A stretch of 64,000 nucleotides of DNA, taken from the NCBI RefSeq assembly GCF_000482745.1, contig NZ_AXWQ01000016.1, positions 1 to 64,000 on the forward strand. Direction: 5' to 3'. Positions 34,050 to 42,847 of the stretch are shown here, piece by piece (position 1 is the first letter of the stretch; every line of letters starts with the position of its first letter). Source of the DNA: Oleidesulfovibrio alaskensis DSM 16109 (GTDB taxonomy: Bacteria; Desulfobacterota; Desulfovibrionia; Desulfovibrionales; Desulfovibrionaceae). The notes under the pieces were generated by a model. That model had not been told where the DNA came from. It made no database searches and saw only the letters and a list, made by a program, of their open reading frames with translations. Made by a program: the position numbers and the translations under genes.

Positions 34050-34673
34050 ATGAATCCTGTAAATATCAGAATTTTTTCAGATTATATTTGACCGTTCTGC
34101 TATATCGGCAAGGGGCTTGTCGAAAAACTGCAGGCGGAACTGAATGTCAGCTCCGAGTGGCTGCCATATGAAGTGCATCCCGAAACGCCGCTGCGGGGGG
34201 TGGAACTGGCGGAATACTTTCCCGATCTTGATCCCGCGGCTTTTATGGCAGAGATGGACCGGCGCGGGGCGCCGCTGGGCAAGAGGTTCGGCGGACAGCG
34301 GCTTTTGAGCAACTCGCGTCATGCCCTGCTGGGCGGAATACACGCTGCGCGGCAGGGCAGGGCAGATATCTATGACGAGGCCGTTTTCCGAGCGTATTTC
34401 ACCGACGGGGCAGACATAGGCGACATGGCGGTGCTGGGCAGTGCGGCCGCAGCTGCCGGACTGGACAAGGCGGAATTTATGCGGGCTGTGCAGGATGGCA
34501 GATATGAACCGGTACTGCAGGAATATGCGCGGCACGCACGCGGGCAGGGAGTGCGTGCCGCTCCGACTTTTTTCATTGAAGGATATGGTAAAATTGTGGG
34601 GGCGCAGCCGTTTGCAGTGCTGCGCGACGCCGTTGTGCGGGCGGCCGGAGGTACGCCGCCCCCGGCGCTGTAA
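34050..34673 (+). CDS. Selenocysteine-containing DsbA/FrnE-family oxidoreductase
   Basis: ATG at 34050 (GGAG seven bases before it) opens a 207-residue frame with one in-frame TGA at 34089. Read through, it gives RIFSDYI-U-PFCYIGKGLVE, exactly where FrnE/DsbA proteins have SDYICPWCYIGK. The TGA therefore replaces the first, nucleophilic Cys of the CxxC active site (Sec14, Cys17). The rest is a normal FrnE protein: YEVHPETPLRGVELAEYFP, the helical insert, and GVRAAPTFFIEG with cis-Pro172. A SECIS-like hairpin follows the TGA. No signal peptide is present, so it acts in the cytoplasm on an unknown thiol or disulfide substrate. A gene finder that ignores recoding would start it at 34173 and lose the active site. 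Confidence 0.88.
34097..34133 (+). promoter_or_regulatory. Bacterial SECIS element
   Basis: CGGCAAG (34106-34112) pairs with CTTGTCG (34116-34122), six Watson-Crick pairs and one G-U, around a GGG loop. The loop begins 21 bases after the TGA, within the 16-37 range known for bacterial SECIS elements, and starts with G as SelB binding requires. An outer CTGC/GCAG stem (34097-34100 and 34130-34133) extends it across an A/T-rich internal loop. Confidence 0.82.
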
Positions 34674-34763
34674 CCTGTTCCGGTTTGTCCTGCCGCAGGC
34701 CGCAGCCGCGTGGCGTGCACAAGGCTGTGCCGCGTCTGGTGCGGCCTGTATCCGGCAGGCGTG

Positions 34764-36512
34764 CTACAGCCCGTACAGCTGGATTTTGCGGTATAGTGTG
34801 GCCAGCCCTATGCCCAGCCGCTCGGCTGCAAGTTTTTTGCCGCCGGTGGTGGAACCGAAGCGGTCCAGCGCCCGCTGTATGGCCTGACGTTCAAGCTCGC
34901 TCAGGGGGATGATATCGTCCTGCCGATCCAGCTGTTCTTTTTTTTCACCGCGCAGCGCGGCATGCAGAAAAGGGGGAAGAACGGCAGGTGTCACCACGCC
35001 GTTTTCAGGCATCATGTTGACTATGAATTCAATGGCGTTTTCAAATTCACGGATGTTGCCCGGCCAGGGGTAGCTTTTAAGCATGTCCATGCACTGCGGG
35101 TCTATGTGGCGCAGATTTTTGCCGAACCGTTCTCCGTACTTGCGGAAGAAATGTTCGGTCAGCATGTCCACATCTTCCAGCCGTTCGCGCAGCGGGGGGA
35201 TTTCAAAAGGAATGACCTTGAGCCGGTAGTACAGGTCACTGCGGAACGAGTTGTGGGCGATAAGTTCGCTGAGGTTGTCGTTGGTGGCGGCAATGACACG
35301 GATATCTATGTTGATAAGCTTGTTGGACCCCAGCCGTGTGATGGTGCGTTCCTGCAGTACGCGCAGCAGCTTGACCTGCAGATACAGGGGCATGGAGCTT
35401 ATTTCATCCAGAAACAGCACCCCGCCGTTGGCCAGCTCGAATTTGCCGATGCGTCCGGAAGACCGCGCACCGGTAAAGGCTCCGCTTATATAGCCGAAAA
35501 GTTCGCTTTCCAGCAGTGAATCAGGAATGGCCCCGCAGTTGATGGCAATGAACGGCTGGTCGTGTCTGTTGCTTTCCTTGTGAATGGCACGGGCAAACAG
35601 TTCCTTGCCGGTACCGCTTTCACCTTCTATGAGCACGGTGGAAGATGATGTGGCGATGCTGCGCACGCGTTCTTTCAGCCGCACCACGGCGGGCGAGTTG
35701 CCCAGTATGGCCCCCAGCCCGTCCGAATGGGCCTGCGATGTGAACCGCGACATGCGCCTGGTGAAATCGCGCTGATGTTCAAAAATGACCAGACGTGCAA
35801 ACCGCGGGTCCTGCGCGGCCAGTTCCACGGTGCGGCCCATGACCATCAGTTCCTTGCCGTTGTAGCTCAGTTCGTATTCGTCGGCGTCTTCCACCGTGTT
35901 GCCGGTGGCAGTCAGAGTCAGGTTGGCCGGCAGGGGCGGGTCGGGCAGGCGTATGGTGCGTTTGGCATGTTCGTTCACATAGGTCAGCTGTCCGTCGCGG
36001 CCAAAAACAAACACCCCGTCGGAATAGGCATCCACCACACTCTGCAGCATGTCCACGGTGTTGGACATCATGGTTATGCGCTGCTGGTCCCGTGCGGCGC
36101 TGATGACAATGTTGGACATCATGTCCACGAAGTCGAGAAATGAATCACGGGTTTTCAGTATGCGCGCCCGGTCTTCTTCATTGAAGCAGATAATGCCGAT
36201 GATGCCTTCCACCTTGCCGTCAATCTTGATGGGGGCGCAGAGCGTGAGCTTTTCTTCGCAGGTATCTTTTTTTTTGCAGCCGTCACAGATGGGATGAAAG
36301 CGGGGTTTTTCCACATACACGGGGCGGCCGGTGCGGCGTGCCGTCCGGTAGACCTGTCCTGCCTCTATGATGCTGGTACCCACGCCCTCGGCATAGCGCC
36401 CCGTACCGGCAATGCGGACAAATTCGGCGTTCACCACCTCCACGTCCAGCCCGATGACAATGGATATGACCTGTGCAATCCGGTTTATGGCCGGTGCGAT
36501 GCTGTCGAGCAT
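34764..36512 (-). CDS. Sigma-54-dependent transcription activator (YgeV-like)
   Basis: The protein has 582 residues. An N-terminal sensor (about 1-140) resembles GAF/PRD-type domains and holds a Cys cluster (ICDGCKKKDTCEEK), followed by a PAS-like part (AYSDGVFVFGRDGQLTYVNE). The AAA+ domain (about 270-500) has GESGTGKELFARAIHKE and a canonical GAFTGA. The Fis-type helix-turn-helix is at the end (GKKLAAERLGIGLATLYRKI). It is divergent from ridA and the diaminopropionate lyase genes, as E. coli ygeV is beside ygeX/ygeY, and a sigma-54 promoter stands before ridA. The Cys cluster may bind metal or sense redox. Confidence 0.9.
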   Translation of the reverse strand: MLDSIAPAINRIAQVISIVIGLDVEVVNAEFVRIAGTGRYAEGVGTSIIEAGQVYRTARRTGRPVYVEKPRFHPICDGCKKKDTCEEKLTLCAPIKIDGKVEGIIGIICFNEEDRARILKTRDSFLDFVDMMSNIVISAARDQQRITMMSNTVDMLQSVVDAYSDGVFVFGRDGQLTYVNEHAKRTIRLPDPPLPANLTLTATGNTVEDADEYELSYNGKELMVMGRTVELAAQDPRFARLVIFEHQRDFTRRMSRFTSQAHSDGLGAILGNSPAVVRLKERVRSIATSSSTVLIEGESGTGKELFARAIHKESNRHDQPFIAINCGAIPDSLLESELFGYISGAFTGARSSGRIGKFELANGGVLFLDEISSMPLYLQVKLLRVLQERTITRLGSNKLINIDIRVIAATNDNLSELIAHNSFRSDLYYRLKVIPFEIPPLRERLEDVDMLTEHFFRKYGERFGKNLRHIDPQCMDMLKSYPWPGNIREFENAIEFIVNMMPENGVVTPAVLPPFLHAALRGEKKEQLDRQDDIIPLSELERQAIQRALDRFGSTTGGKKLAAERLGIGLATLYRKIQLYGL

Positions 36513-36599
36513 TCTCTGTTCTCGATATGATAATAGCTTTTCTGTTTGCAGATGGCGTCTGTATTGAAAAAGCTATGTTTGTTGTGAAAAAATGTCTGT

Positions 36600-36617
36600 A
36601 TTGCAGCATGTTGCAAT
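36600..36617. promoter_or_regulatory. Candidate activator-binding site
   Basis: The inverted repeat ATTGCA-N6-TGCAAT lies about 140 bases upstream of the sigma-54 promoter at 36754, the usual distance for an upstream activator sequence of the AAA+ activators. It sits between the activator gene and ridA and could also control the activator itself. Confidence 0.5.
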
Positions 36618-36753
36618 GTGTTATAGAGAAATTATCACATCGAGAAAATTTTTTCAATATGAGAAGTGCCAATGAAGCCGGGCAGTGGCGACGTGCCTGT
36701 CTCTTTTTTGTAACTACATGATATGACATAAAATTAATGTCAGGTATTCATTT

Positions 36754-36769
36754 TGGCATCCTCTTTGCC
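36754..36769 (+). promoter_or_regulatory. Sigma-54 promoter of the rid-ygeX-ygeY operon
   Basis: TGGCATCCTCTTTGCC matches TGGCACG-N4-TTGCW closely, with the invariant GG (36755-36756) and GC (36767-36768) in register. Transcription would begin near 36780, about 30 bases before the ridA ATG. AGGAGG follows at 36800. Confidence 0.88.
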
Positions 36770-36809
36770 TTAAGGGCGGCATACCTACTGACATTTTTAG
36801 GAGGATTTC

Positions 36810-37184
36810 ATGAAAAAGATTGTACACACCGATGCCGCCCCCGCAGCTATCGGTCCGTATTCACAGGCCGTGCTCAAAGGTGACACCCTGTATATTTCAG
36901 GCCAGCTGCCCGTTGACCCCGCCACAGGCGAACTGGTGGACGGTATTGAAGCTCAGACCAGACAGAGCCTGACCAACGCCAAGGCCATTCTGGAAGCTGC
37001 CGGTTCTTCGCTGGACAAGGTGTGCCGCACCGGCGTGTTTATGAAAGATCTTTCGCAGTTTGCCCAGATGAACGCCGTCTACGCGGAGTTTTTCTCCACC
37101 GCATTTCCCGCCCGCAGCTGCGTGCAGGTAGCCGCCCTGCCCAAGAATGCGCTTGTGGAAATCGAACTCATTGCCGAAGTGTAG
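36810..37184 (+). CDS. ridA: RidA/YjgF-family enamine/imine deaminase
   Basis: The protein has 124 residues and is a full-length member: AAPAAIGPYSQAVLKGDTLY, SGQLPVDPATGEL, IEAQTRQSLTNAKAILEAAG and the signature PARSCVQVAALPKNALVEIE with the catalytic Arg. RidA hydrolyses reactive 2-aminoacrylate and related imines to keto acids. The next gene encodes a PLP lyase that makes 2-aminoacrylate, so the pairing is logical. AGGAGG lies six bases before ATG. First gene of the operon. Confidence 0.94.
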   Translation: MKKIVHTDAAPAAIGPYSQAVLKGDTLYISGQLPVDPATGELVDGIEAQTRQSLTNAKAILEAAGSSLDKVCRTGVFMKDLSQFAQMNAVYAEFFSTAFPARSCVQVAALPKNALVEIELIAEV

Positions 37185-37195
37185 GTCGCAGTTTC

Positions 37196-38416
37196 ATGAG
37201 TAACATCCGTTTTATTGCCAACCAGAAGGCCAGACAGCAGACAGACAAGGTGGACGTGAGCTTTCTGTCCTGCGCAGAGGCGGAAGTCGTCCGCGGTTTC
37301 TTTAAGACCTTTGAAGGGTATGAACCCACTCCTCTTGTCGGTTTGAAAGGACTGGCCGCAGAACTGGGCGTATCGTCTTTCTACCTTAAGGATGAATCCA
37401 AACGTTTTGGCCTGAACGCCTTCAAGGTGCTTGGCGGGGGCTATGCCATAGCCAAGCACATCTGCCGGCGTCTGGGCGTGCCCATTGCCGAGATGAGCAT
37501 GGAACGTCTGTGCTCTGCGGAAGTGCGTGAAGCGCTGGGTGAAGTGACGTTTGTTTCGGCCACGGACGGAAACCACGGCCGCGGTGTGGCATGGGCTGCC
37601 AACCGTATGGGACAGAAATCCGTTATCTATATGCCCAAAGGCTCCGCCGTAACGCGGCTTGAAAATATCCGCGCAGAAGGAGCACAGGCCAGCATAACCG
37701 ACCTGAACTACGATGACGCTGTGCGTCTTGCATGGAAAGATTCGCAGGAAAAAGGCTGGGTTATGGTGCAGGATACCGCGTGGGAAGGCTACGAGGAAAT
37801 TCCCGGCTGGATCATGCAGGGATACACCACGCTGGCGCTTGAAGCTCTGGAAGAGTTTGAACGGCAGGAAGGCGAAGCCCCCACGCATGTGTTTCTGCAG
37901 GCGGGAGTGGGGTCCTTTGCCGGTGGCGTACAGGGGCTGCTGGCTCAGCGCTACGGCGAGCGCCGCCCTGTAACCGCAGTGGTGGAACCGGAACTGGCTG
38001 ACTGCATTTTCCGCTCTGCCGCCGCTGCTGACGGCAATCCGCACTTTGTCACCGGCGACATGCCTACGGTGATGGCCGGTCTGGCCTGCGGAGAGCCGAA
38101 CACGGTGGGCTGGAGCATTCTGCGCGACTACAGCGACGGCTACATATCATGCCCCGACTGGGTGGCCGCCAACGGCATGCGTATTCTTGCCAGCCCGCGG
38201 CCCGGAGATGCCCGTGTCATTTCCGGAGAATCCGGCGCAGTGACCACCGGCATAGTGGAATGCCTCATGCGTATGCCCGACATGGCTCCCGTGCGCGAGG
38301 CTCTGGAACTGGACGGCGACTCGCGCGTGCTGGTCATCAGCACCGAAGGCGACACCGACCCTGTGATGTACCGCAAGATTGTCTGGCAGGGCGCCTACCC
38401 TGAAATTGAAGGATAA
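37196..38416 (+). CDS. 2,3-diaminopropionate ammonia-lyase (YgeX-like)
   Basis: The protein has 406 residues from ATG at 37196; the family is about 400. It is a PLP fold II enzyme: FYLKDESKRFGLNAFKVLGG with the PLP lysine, SATDGNHGRGVAWAANRMGQ for substrate and phosphate, MPKGSAVTRLENIRAEGAQ, DTAWEGYEEIPGWIMQGYTT and LQAGVGSFAGGVQG. It removes both amino groups from 2,3-diaminopropionate to give pyruvate and ammonia. The neighbours RidA and YgeY-like hydrolase support this over threonine dehydratase. Confidence 0.9.
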   Translation: MSNIRFIANQKARQQTDKVDVSFLSCAEAEVVRGFFKTFEGYEPTPLVGLKGLAAELGVSSFYLKDESKRFGLNAFKVLGGGYAIAKHICRRLGVPIAEMSMERLCSAEVREALGEVTFVSATDGNHGRGVAWAANRMGQKSVIYMPKGSAVTRLENIRAEGAQASITDLNYDDAVRLAWKDSQEKGWVMVQDTAWEGYEEIPGWIMQGYTTLALEALEEFERQEGEAPTHVFLQAGVGSFAGGVQGLLAQRYGERRPVTAVVEPELADCIFRSAAAADGNPHFVTGDMPTVMAGLACGEPNTVGWSILRDYSDGYISCPDWVAANGMRILASPRPGDARVISGESGAVTTGIVECLMRMPDMAPVREALELDGDSRVLVISTEGDTDPVMYRKIVWQGAYPEIEG

Positions 38417-38428
38417 AAAGGTATCACC

Positions 38429-39613
38429 GTGTTGAATGAACAAGTGAAGAAAAGCGTTGTGGACCTGTGCGCTGCCGTTATCCGGCAGCCCAGCGTCTCG
38501 GGCGAGGAAGCCGGTGTCGTTTCCGAACTCAAGGCCTTCATGGAGTCGAGCGGGTTTGATTCGGTGACTGTCGACCGTTACGGCAGCATCATCGGTTGTG
38601 TGAAAGGCAACCGCCCCGGCCCCAGAATTCTGTTTGACGGCCATATAGACACTGTGCCTGTGGATGCCGCACGCTGGACCAGAGATCCTTTCGGCGCCCA
38701 GATCGAAAACGGCCGCATGTACGGCCGCGGCACGTCGGACATGAAAGGCGCCGTGGCAGCCATGGCCGTGGCGGCAGCTGAAATGGCAAAGCCGGAAAAC
38801 CGTGATTTCGCCGGTGAGATTTATGTGGCCGGCGTGGTGCACGAAGAATGCTTTGAAGGGGTGGCCGCACGCGAAATCAGCAGTGCCGTCAAGCCCGATT
38901 ATGTGGTCATCGGCGAAGCATCGCAGCTGAATCTGAAAATAGCCCAGCGCGGCCGGGCTGAAATTGTATTGCAGACAGAGGGCAAACCCGCGCACTCCGC
39001 GTCGCCCGATGAAGGCATAAACGCCGTGCACAAAATGATGAAGCTGGTGGCCTGCGTGGAAGCGCTGACCCCGCCCGAACAGGAAGTGCTGGGCAAAGGT
39101 ACCAACGCCCTTACCGACATCAAGTCGTCTCCGTACCCCGGCGCCTCGGTGGTGCCTTCCGGCTGCCGCGTGACCTACGACCGGCGCCTGCTGGTGGGAG
39201 AAACCAAAGAGTCCATTCTGCAGCCCATCCGCGACATCATTGCCCGGTTGCAGGCCGAAGATTCCGCTTTCAAGGCAACTGTGGGGCTGGCTGAAGATCA
39301 GGCCCCCTGCCACACCGGCGAAACCATCCGCGCCGAGCGGTTTTTCCCCGCATGGCGTTATGAAGAGTCCGAAGAGTTTGTCCGGCAGGTTCTGGGCGGT
39401 CTGCGTGCAGCCGGTCTTGACCCGCAGATAGACCACTATGCCTTCTGCACCAACGGCAGTCACTATGCCGGCGAGGCAGGTATCAGAACCTTCGGCTTCG
39501 GTCCCTCGCTCGAAACTCTGGCACACACCGATGATGAGTACATCGAGCTTGATCAACTCTACAAGGCTGTTGCCGGCTACATGGCCATCAGCCGAGCCCT
39601 GCTGCAGGCCTAG
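38429..39613 (+). CDS. M20-family metallohydrolase (YgeY-like)
   Basis: The protein has 394 residues from GTG at 38429. Metal ligands are seen in ILFDGHIDTVPVDAARW, MYGRGTSDMKGAVAAM and VVHEECFEGVAA, with a dimerisation lid in the middle. It is closest in feel to the YgeY/ArgE/DapE group, which splits amide bonds of acylated amino acids. It starts 12 bases after the lyase. In E. coli ygeX and ygeY are also adjacent, in a locus linked in recent work to anaerobic purine/urate breakdown; the other genes of that route (ygeW, ygfK, ssnA, hyuA, xdhD) are absent here. Confidence 0.87.
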   Translation: MLNEQVKKSVVDLCAAVIRQPSVSGEEAGVVSELKAFMESSGFDSVTVDRYGSIIGCVKGNRPGPRILFDGHIDTVPVDAARWTRDPFGAQIENGRMYGRGTSDMKGAVAAMAVAAAEMAKPENRDFAGEIYVAGVVHEECFEGVAAREISSAVKPDYVVIGEASQLNLKIAQRGRAEIVLQTEGKPAHSASPDEGINAVHKMMKLVACVEALTPPEQEVLGKGTNALTDIKSSPYPGASVVPSGCRVTYDRRLLVGETKESILQPIRDIIARLQAEDSAFKATVGLAEDQAPCHTGETIRAERFFPAWRYEESEEFVRQVLGGLRAAGLDPQIDHYAFCTNGSHYAGEAGIRTFGFGPSLETLAHTDDEYIELDQLYKAVAGYMAISRALLQA

Positions 39614-39630
39614 AAGAGGAGTCACCTGCC

Positions 39631-41055
39631 ATGACGAGCACATTCTATGTTATTCTGGCCTATATGGCGTGCATGATCGGAATCGGCCTGTGGGTCGCCA
39701 AACGCAAAATCCGTCAATCTGAAGATTTTCTTCTGGCAGGCCGGCAGCTTGGTCCGGCTATGATGGCAGGGACTCTCGCCGCCGCCGAAATCGGCGGCGG
39801 CAGTACCCTGGGCGTTGCGGCCAAGGCCTATGGCGAATGGGGTTTTTCCGCAGGATGGTACGTTGTCAGCGCCGGTATCGGCATCTTTCTGGTGTCGTTC
39901 GTCGCCCCGTATCTGCGCCGCTCCATGGCCACCACGGTTCCTGAAATTCTGGCACGGCGTTACGGCCGCACATCGCATATCATAACCACTTTTCTTTCCA
40001 TCAGCGCCCTTTTCTTTGCCACGGCTGCGCAGGTCATTGCCACCTCGTCGGTCATCCATGTGGTAACCGGCGCCGACCTGCCCATGGTCATCATCCTTTC
40101 CGGCTGCGTGGTCACGGCCTACACGCTCATGGGCGGGCTCATGTCGGTGGCCTTTACCGATATCGTGCATATATTCTTCATCACCGTAGGTATGGCTGTG
40201 GCCATGCCCATCATTCTGCACAACTCCGGCGGGTGGGACCATCTTGTGGCCACGCTGCCTCCTTCGCAGATGAGCCTGACCAACGTGGGCTGGAAGACTA
40301 TATTCGGACTTATCCTTATGTACTTCATGACCTTTTCCACAGGTCAGGAAGCGGTTCAGCGGTATTTTGCCGCACGTAACGCCAAAGTGGCCAAAATGGG
40401 CTCCTTCATGTGCTCCTGCCTGATGGCCCTGTACGGCTTCATTCCGGCAGTCATAGGTCTGGTGGCACTGGCCCACTTCCCCGGTATCGAACCCAACAGT
40501 GCGCTGCCCACGGCCGCGCAGCATTTCGCCCCGACCATCATCGCAGGCGTGGTTCTGGCATCGGTGGTGGCGGCAACCATGTCCAGCGCCTCCGGCAACA
40601 TGCTGGCCGTGTCCACACTGTTCACCAAAGACGTCTTTCAGAAGTATATCCGCCCCGATGCCACAGACAAGCAGCTCATGACATGGAGCAAGGGCGCCAT
40701 CCTGTTCGTGGGCATGTGCGCCGTGGGCATCGCGCTGGGTAACTACTCCATCATATCGCTGCTCATTCTGGCATTCACCATGCGTGCCGCCGGTCCTTTC
40801 GCAGCGTTCGTCTTCGGGCTGATTTATGAAAAAGCCACCGTAAACGCCGGACTGTACTCCATCATTCTGGGGTCCGTGGCTGCCATCGGATGGCAGCAGG
40901 CCGGTGAACCCTACGGCATCATGGCCATCGTGTTCGGCGCGCTGGTCAGTACCGTGAGCTTCTTTGCGATTTCCAAGATTGAAATCGCCATGGGTGTTGC
41001 GCCTGCCCCGCTGGCCATCACCGAAGAACACCGCAAGGCGAGCGGCGAAGAGTAG
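39631..41055 (+). CDS. Sodium/solute symporter (SSS family)
   Basis: The protein has 474 residues and about 13 membrane helices. The SSS fold is clear: FLLAGRQLGPAMMAGTLAAA, EIGGGSTLGVAAKAYGEWGF, TVPEILARRYGRTSHI, GGLMSVAFTDIVHIFFITVG and ATMSSASGNMLAVSTLFTKD (sodium site). It would import the substrate of the operon; the SSS family covers amino acids, sugars, carboxylates and urea. GAGGAG precedes ATG. The gene begins 17 bases after the M20 hydrolase. Confidence 0.9.
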   Translation: MTSTFYVILAYMACMIGIGLWVAKRKIRQSEDFLLAGRQLGPAMMAGTLAAAEIGGGSTLGVAAKAYGEWGFSAGWYVVSAGIGIFLVSFVAPYLRRSMATTVPEILARRYGRTSHIITTFLSISALFFATAAQVIATSSVIHVVTGADLPMVIILSGCVVTAYTLMGGLMSVAFTDIVHIFFITVGMAVAMPIILHNSGGWDHLVATLPPSQMSLTNVGWKTIFGLILMYFMTFSTGQEAVQRYFAARNAKVAKMGSFMCSCLMALYGFIPAVIGLVALAHFPGIEPNSALPTAAQHFAPTIIAGVVLASVVAATMSSASGNMLAVSTLFTKDVFQKYIRPDATDKQLMTWSKGAILFVGMCAVGIALGNYSIISLLILAFTMRAAGPFAAFVFGLIYEKATVNAGLYSIILGSVAAIGWQQAGEPYGIMAIVFGALVSTVSFFAISKIEIAMGVAPAPLAITEEHRKASGEE

Positions 41056-41070
41056 CAAGGTTATTTGACG

Positions 41071-41100
41071 GGACGGGCGCGGGTGAAGGCGCGCCCGTCC
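41071..41100. repeat. Intercistronic GC hairpin
   Basis: GGACGGGCGC (41071-41080) is exactly complementary to GCGCCCGTCC (41091-41100). It lies in the 197-base gap between the symporter and D-aminoacylase genes and lacks a T-run. It may limit read-through or protect the upstream mRNA. Confidence 0.6.
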
Positions 41101-41252
41101 TGCAGCGTCTCACTGCGCGGGCCGGACGCTGCTTTTCCGCTGCACCCGGAAAAAAACCGGCCCGCCCGCGGCGCAGGATTCCGCAACAGCGCTTCCTGCG
41201 CCGGAAATTTCACCGGAAAGCAACTGCCCGTGACAGGCAGGGGGAAAAGACC

Positions 41253-42842
41253 ATGAAAAGACTTATCAGCAACGCCACCATCATCGACGGGACAGGAGCC
41301 GCCGGTTTCAGCGGTTCTGTAGTGACCGAAGGAGAGAGGATCGTCGCGGTGCTGCCGGACAGCAATCCTCAGGGCGATTTCGATGAAGTGCTCGACGCTC
41401 AGGGTTGTGTCGTCTGCCCCGGCTTCATCGACACCCACAGCCATTCCGACCTGCTGATTTTCAGAGAAAAACATGTGCCCGCCAAGACAAGGCAGGGTAT
41501 CACAACAGAAATTCTGGGTCAGGACGGTATTTCCGCCGCGCCCATGCCTGCAGAGTATGAAAGCCCGTGGCGTAAAAATCTTGCCGGTCTGGACGGCGAT
41601 GTGGAAGAGCTGGACTGGTCGTATGCCACCACCGACGGCTACCTGAAGCTGCTGGAGCAGAACGGCAGCGCACCCAACGAAGGGTATCTGATCCCGCACG
41701 GCAACGTGCGTATGGAGGCGCTGGGGCTTTCCAATGTAAAAGCCACGGACGACGACCTGCGCCGCATGCAGGACATCCTGCGCCGTGAACTGGAAGCCGG
41801 CGGTATGGGGTTTTCCACCGGACTTATTTACATGCCCTGCGCCTACAGCGACACGCGCGAGATGGTGGCCCTGTGCAAAGCGGCTGCGGAATTCGACAGA
41901 CCTCTGGTTATCCACCAGCGCAGCGAGGCCGACACCATTCTGGAATCCATGGAAGAAGTCATCACCATGGGGCGCGAATCGGGCGTGAAGGTGCATTTTT
42001 CGCACTTTAAGATCTGCGGCAAAAACAATGCCGACAAGTATGAAAAAGTGCTTGCGCTGCTGGACAGATGCAGTGCCGAAGGCATCCGTGTCTCTTTTGA
42101 TCAGTACCCCTACATTGCCGGTTCCACCATGCTGGGTGTGATTCTGCCGCCGTGGGTGCATGACGGCGGGACCGACCTGCTGTTGCAGAGGCTGGCCGAC
42201 CCCGAAGCCCGCAGGCGCATGGTGCGTGATATCCGCAGCGGCATCGCCGGCTGGGATAACTTTGTGGAGTTTGCCGGACTGGACGGCATATATGTGACCG
42301 ACGTGAAAACCGCCGCCAACGGCGACTGCATAGGCAAGAACCTTGTGGAACTGGGTGAATTGCGCGGCAAGGATCCTTTCGAGGCCACATTTGATCTGCT
42401 GCTGCAGGAAGAGAATGCCGTGGGCATGGTCGATTTTTACGGTCTGGAAGAACATGTGGAAGGCTTTATGCGCCGTCCCGAGATGAACGTATGCACTGAC
42501 GGTCTGCTGGGCGGCAAGCCGCATCCCCGCGTATATGGTGCTTTTCCGCGGGTGCTTGGCCGCTATGTGCGCGAACGCGGCGCCCTGACGCTTGAAGAAG
42601 CCGTGCGTAAAATGACAGGCCGCCCCGCCTCTGTGTTCGGACTTGCCGGACGAGGTGAACTGAAAGCCGGAAATTATGCCGACATTGTGGTGTTTGACCC
42701 GCAGACTGTGCAGGACAACGGAACCTTTACCGACCCCTGCCAGTTCCCCGACGGCATCCATCATGTACTGGTCAACGGCCGGTATGTGGTGCGCAATGCC
42801 GCCAATACGGACGAGGCGCCCGGAAAGGTGATCCGTCTGTAA
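41253..42842 (+). CDS. N-acyl-D-amino-acid deacylase (D-aminoacylase)
   Basis: The protein has 529 residues. The amidohydrolase metal site begins with CPGFIDTHSHSDLLIF; later ligands are in LVIHQRSEADTILESM, VKVHFSHFKICGKNNADKYE and NVCTDGLLGGKPHPRVYG. The bridging Cys of the Alcaligenes enzyme (GNCG) is replaced by Asp in EILGQDGIS. The family removes the acyl group from N-acyl-D-amino acids. It lies at the end of the RidA/lyase/M20/symporter operon, so an acylated or D-configured amino acid is a plausible nutrient. GGGGGA lies before ATG. Confidence 0.88.
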   Translation: MKRLISNATIIDGTGAAGFSGSVVTEGERIVAVLPDSNPQGDFDEVLDAQGCVVCPGFIDTHSHSDLLIFREKHVPAKTRQGITTEILGQDGISAAPMPAEYESPWRKNLAGLDGDVEELDWSYATTDGYLKLLEQNGSAPNEGYLIPHGNVRMEALGLSNVKATDDDLRRMQDILRRELEAGGMGFSTGLIYMPCAYSDTREMVALCKAAAEFDRPLVIHQRSEADTILESMEEVITMGRESGVKVHFSHFKICGKNNADKYEKVLALLDRCSAEGIRVSFDQYPYIAGSTMLGVILPPWVHDGGTDLLLQRLADPEARRRMVRDIRSGIAGWDNFVEFAGLDGIYVTDVKTAANGDCIGKNLVELGELRGKDPFEATFDLLLQEENAVGMVDFYGLEEHVEGFMRRPEMNVCTDGLLGGKPHPRVYGAFPRVLGRYVRERGALTLEEAVRKMTGRPASVFGLAGRGELKAGNYADIVVFDPQTVQDNGTFTDPCQFPDGIHHVLVNGRYVVRNAANTDEAPGKVIRL

Positions 42843-42847
42843 CAGAA

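Noticed and set aside
34089..34091. The TGA as a nonsense mutation making a pseudogene
   Set aside because: It hits precisely the catalytic Cys position, the rest of the frame is intact, and a SECIS-like hairpin lies at the right distance. A sequencing error cannot be fully excluded from the sequence alone.
34077..34535. 152-codon minus-strand frame over the selenoprotein gene
   Set aside because: A shadow frame; the plus strand carries the DsbA/FrnE motifs.
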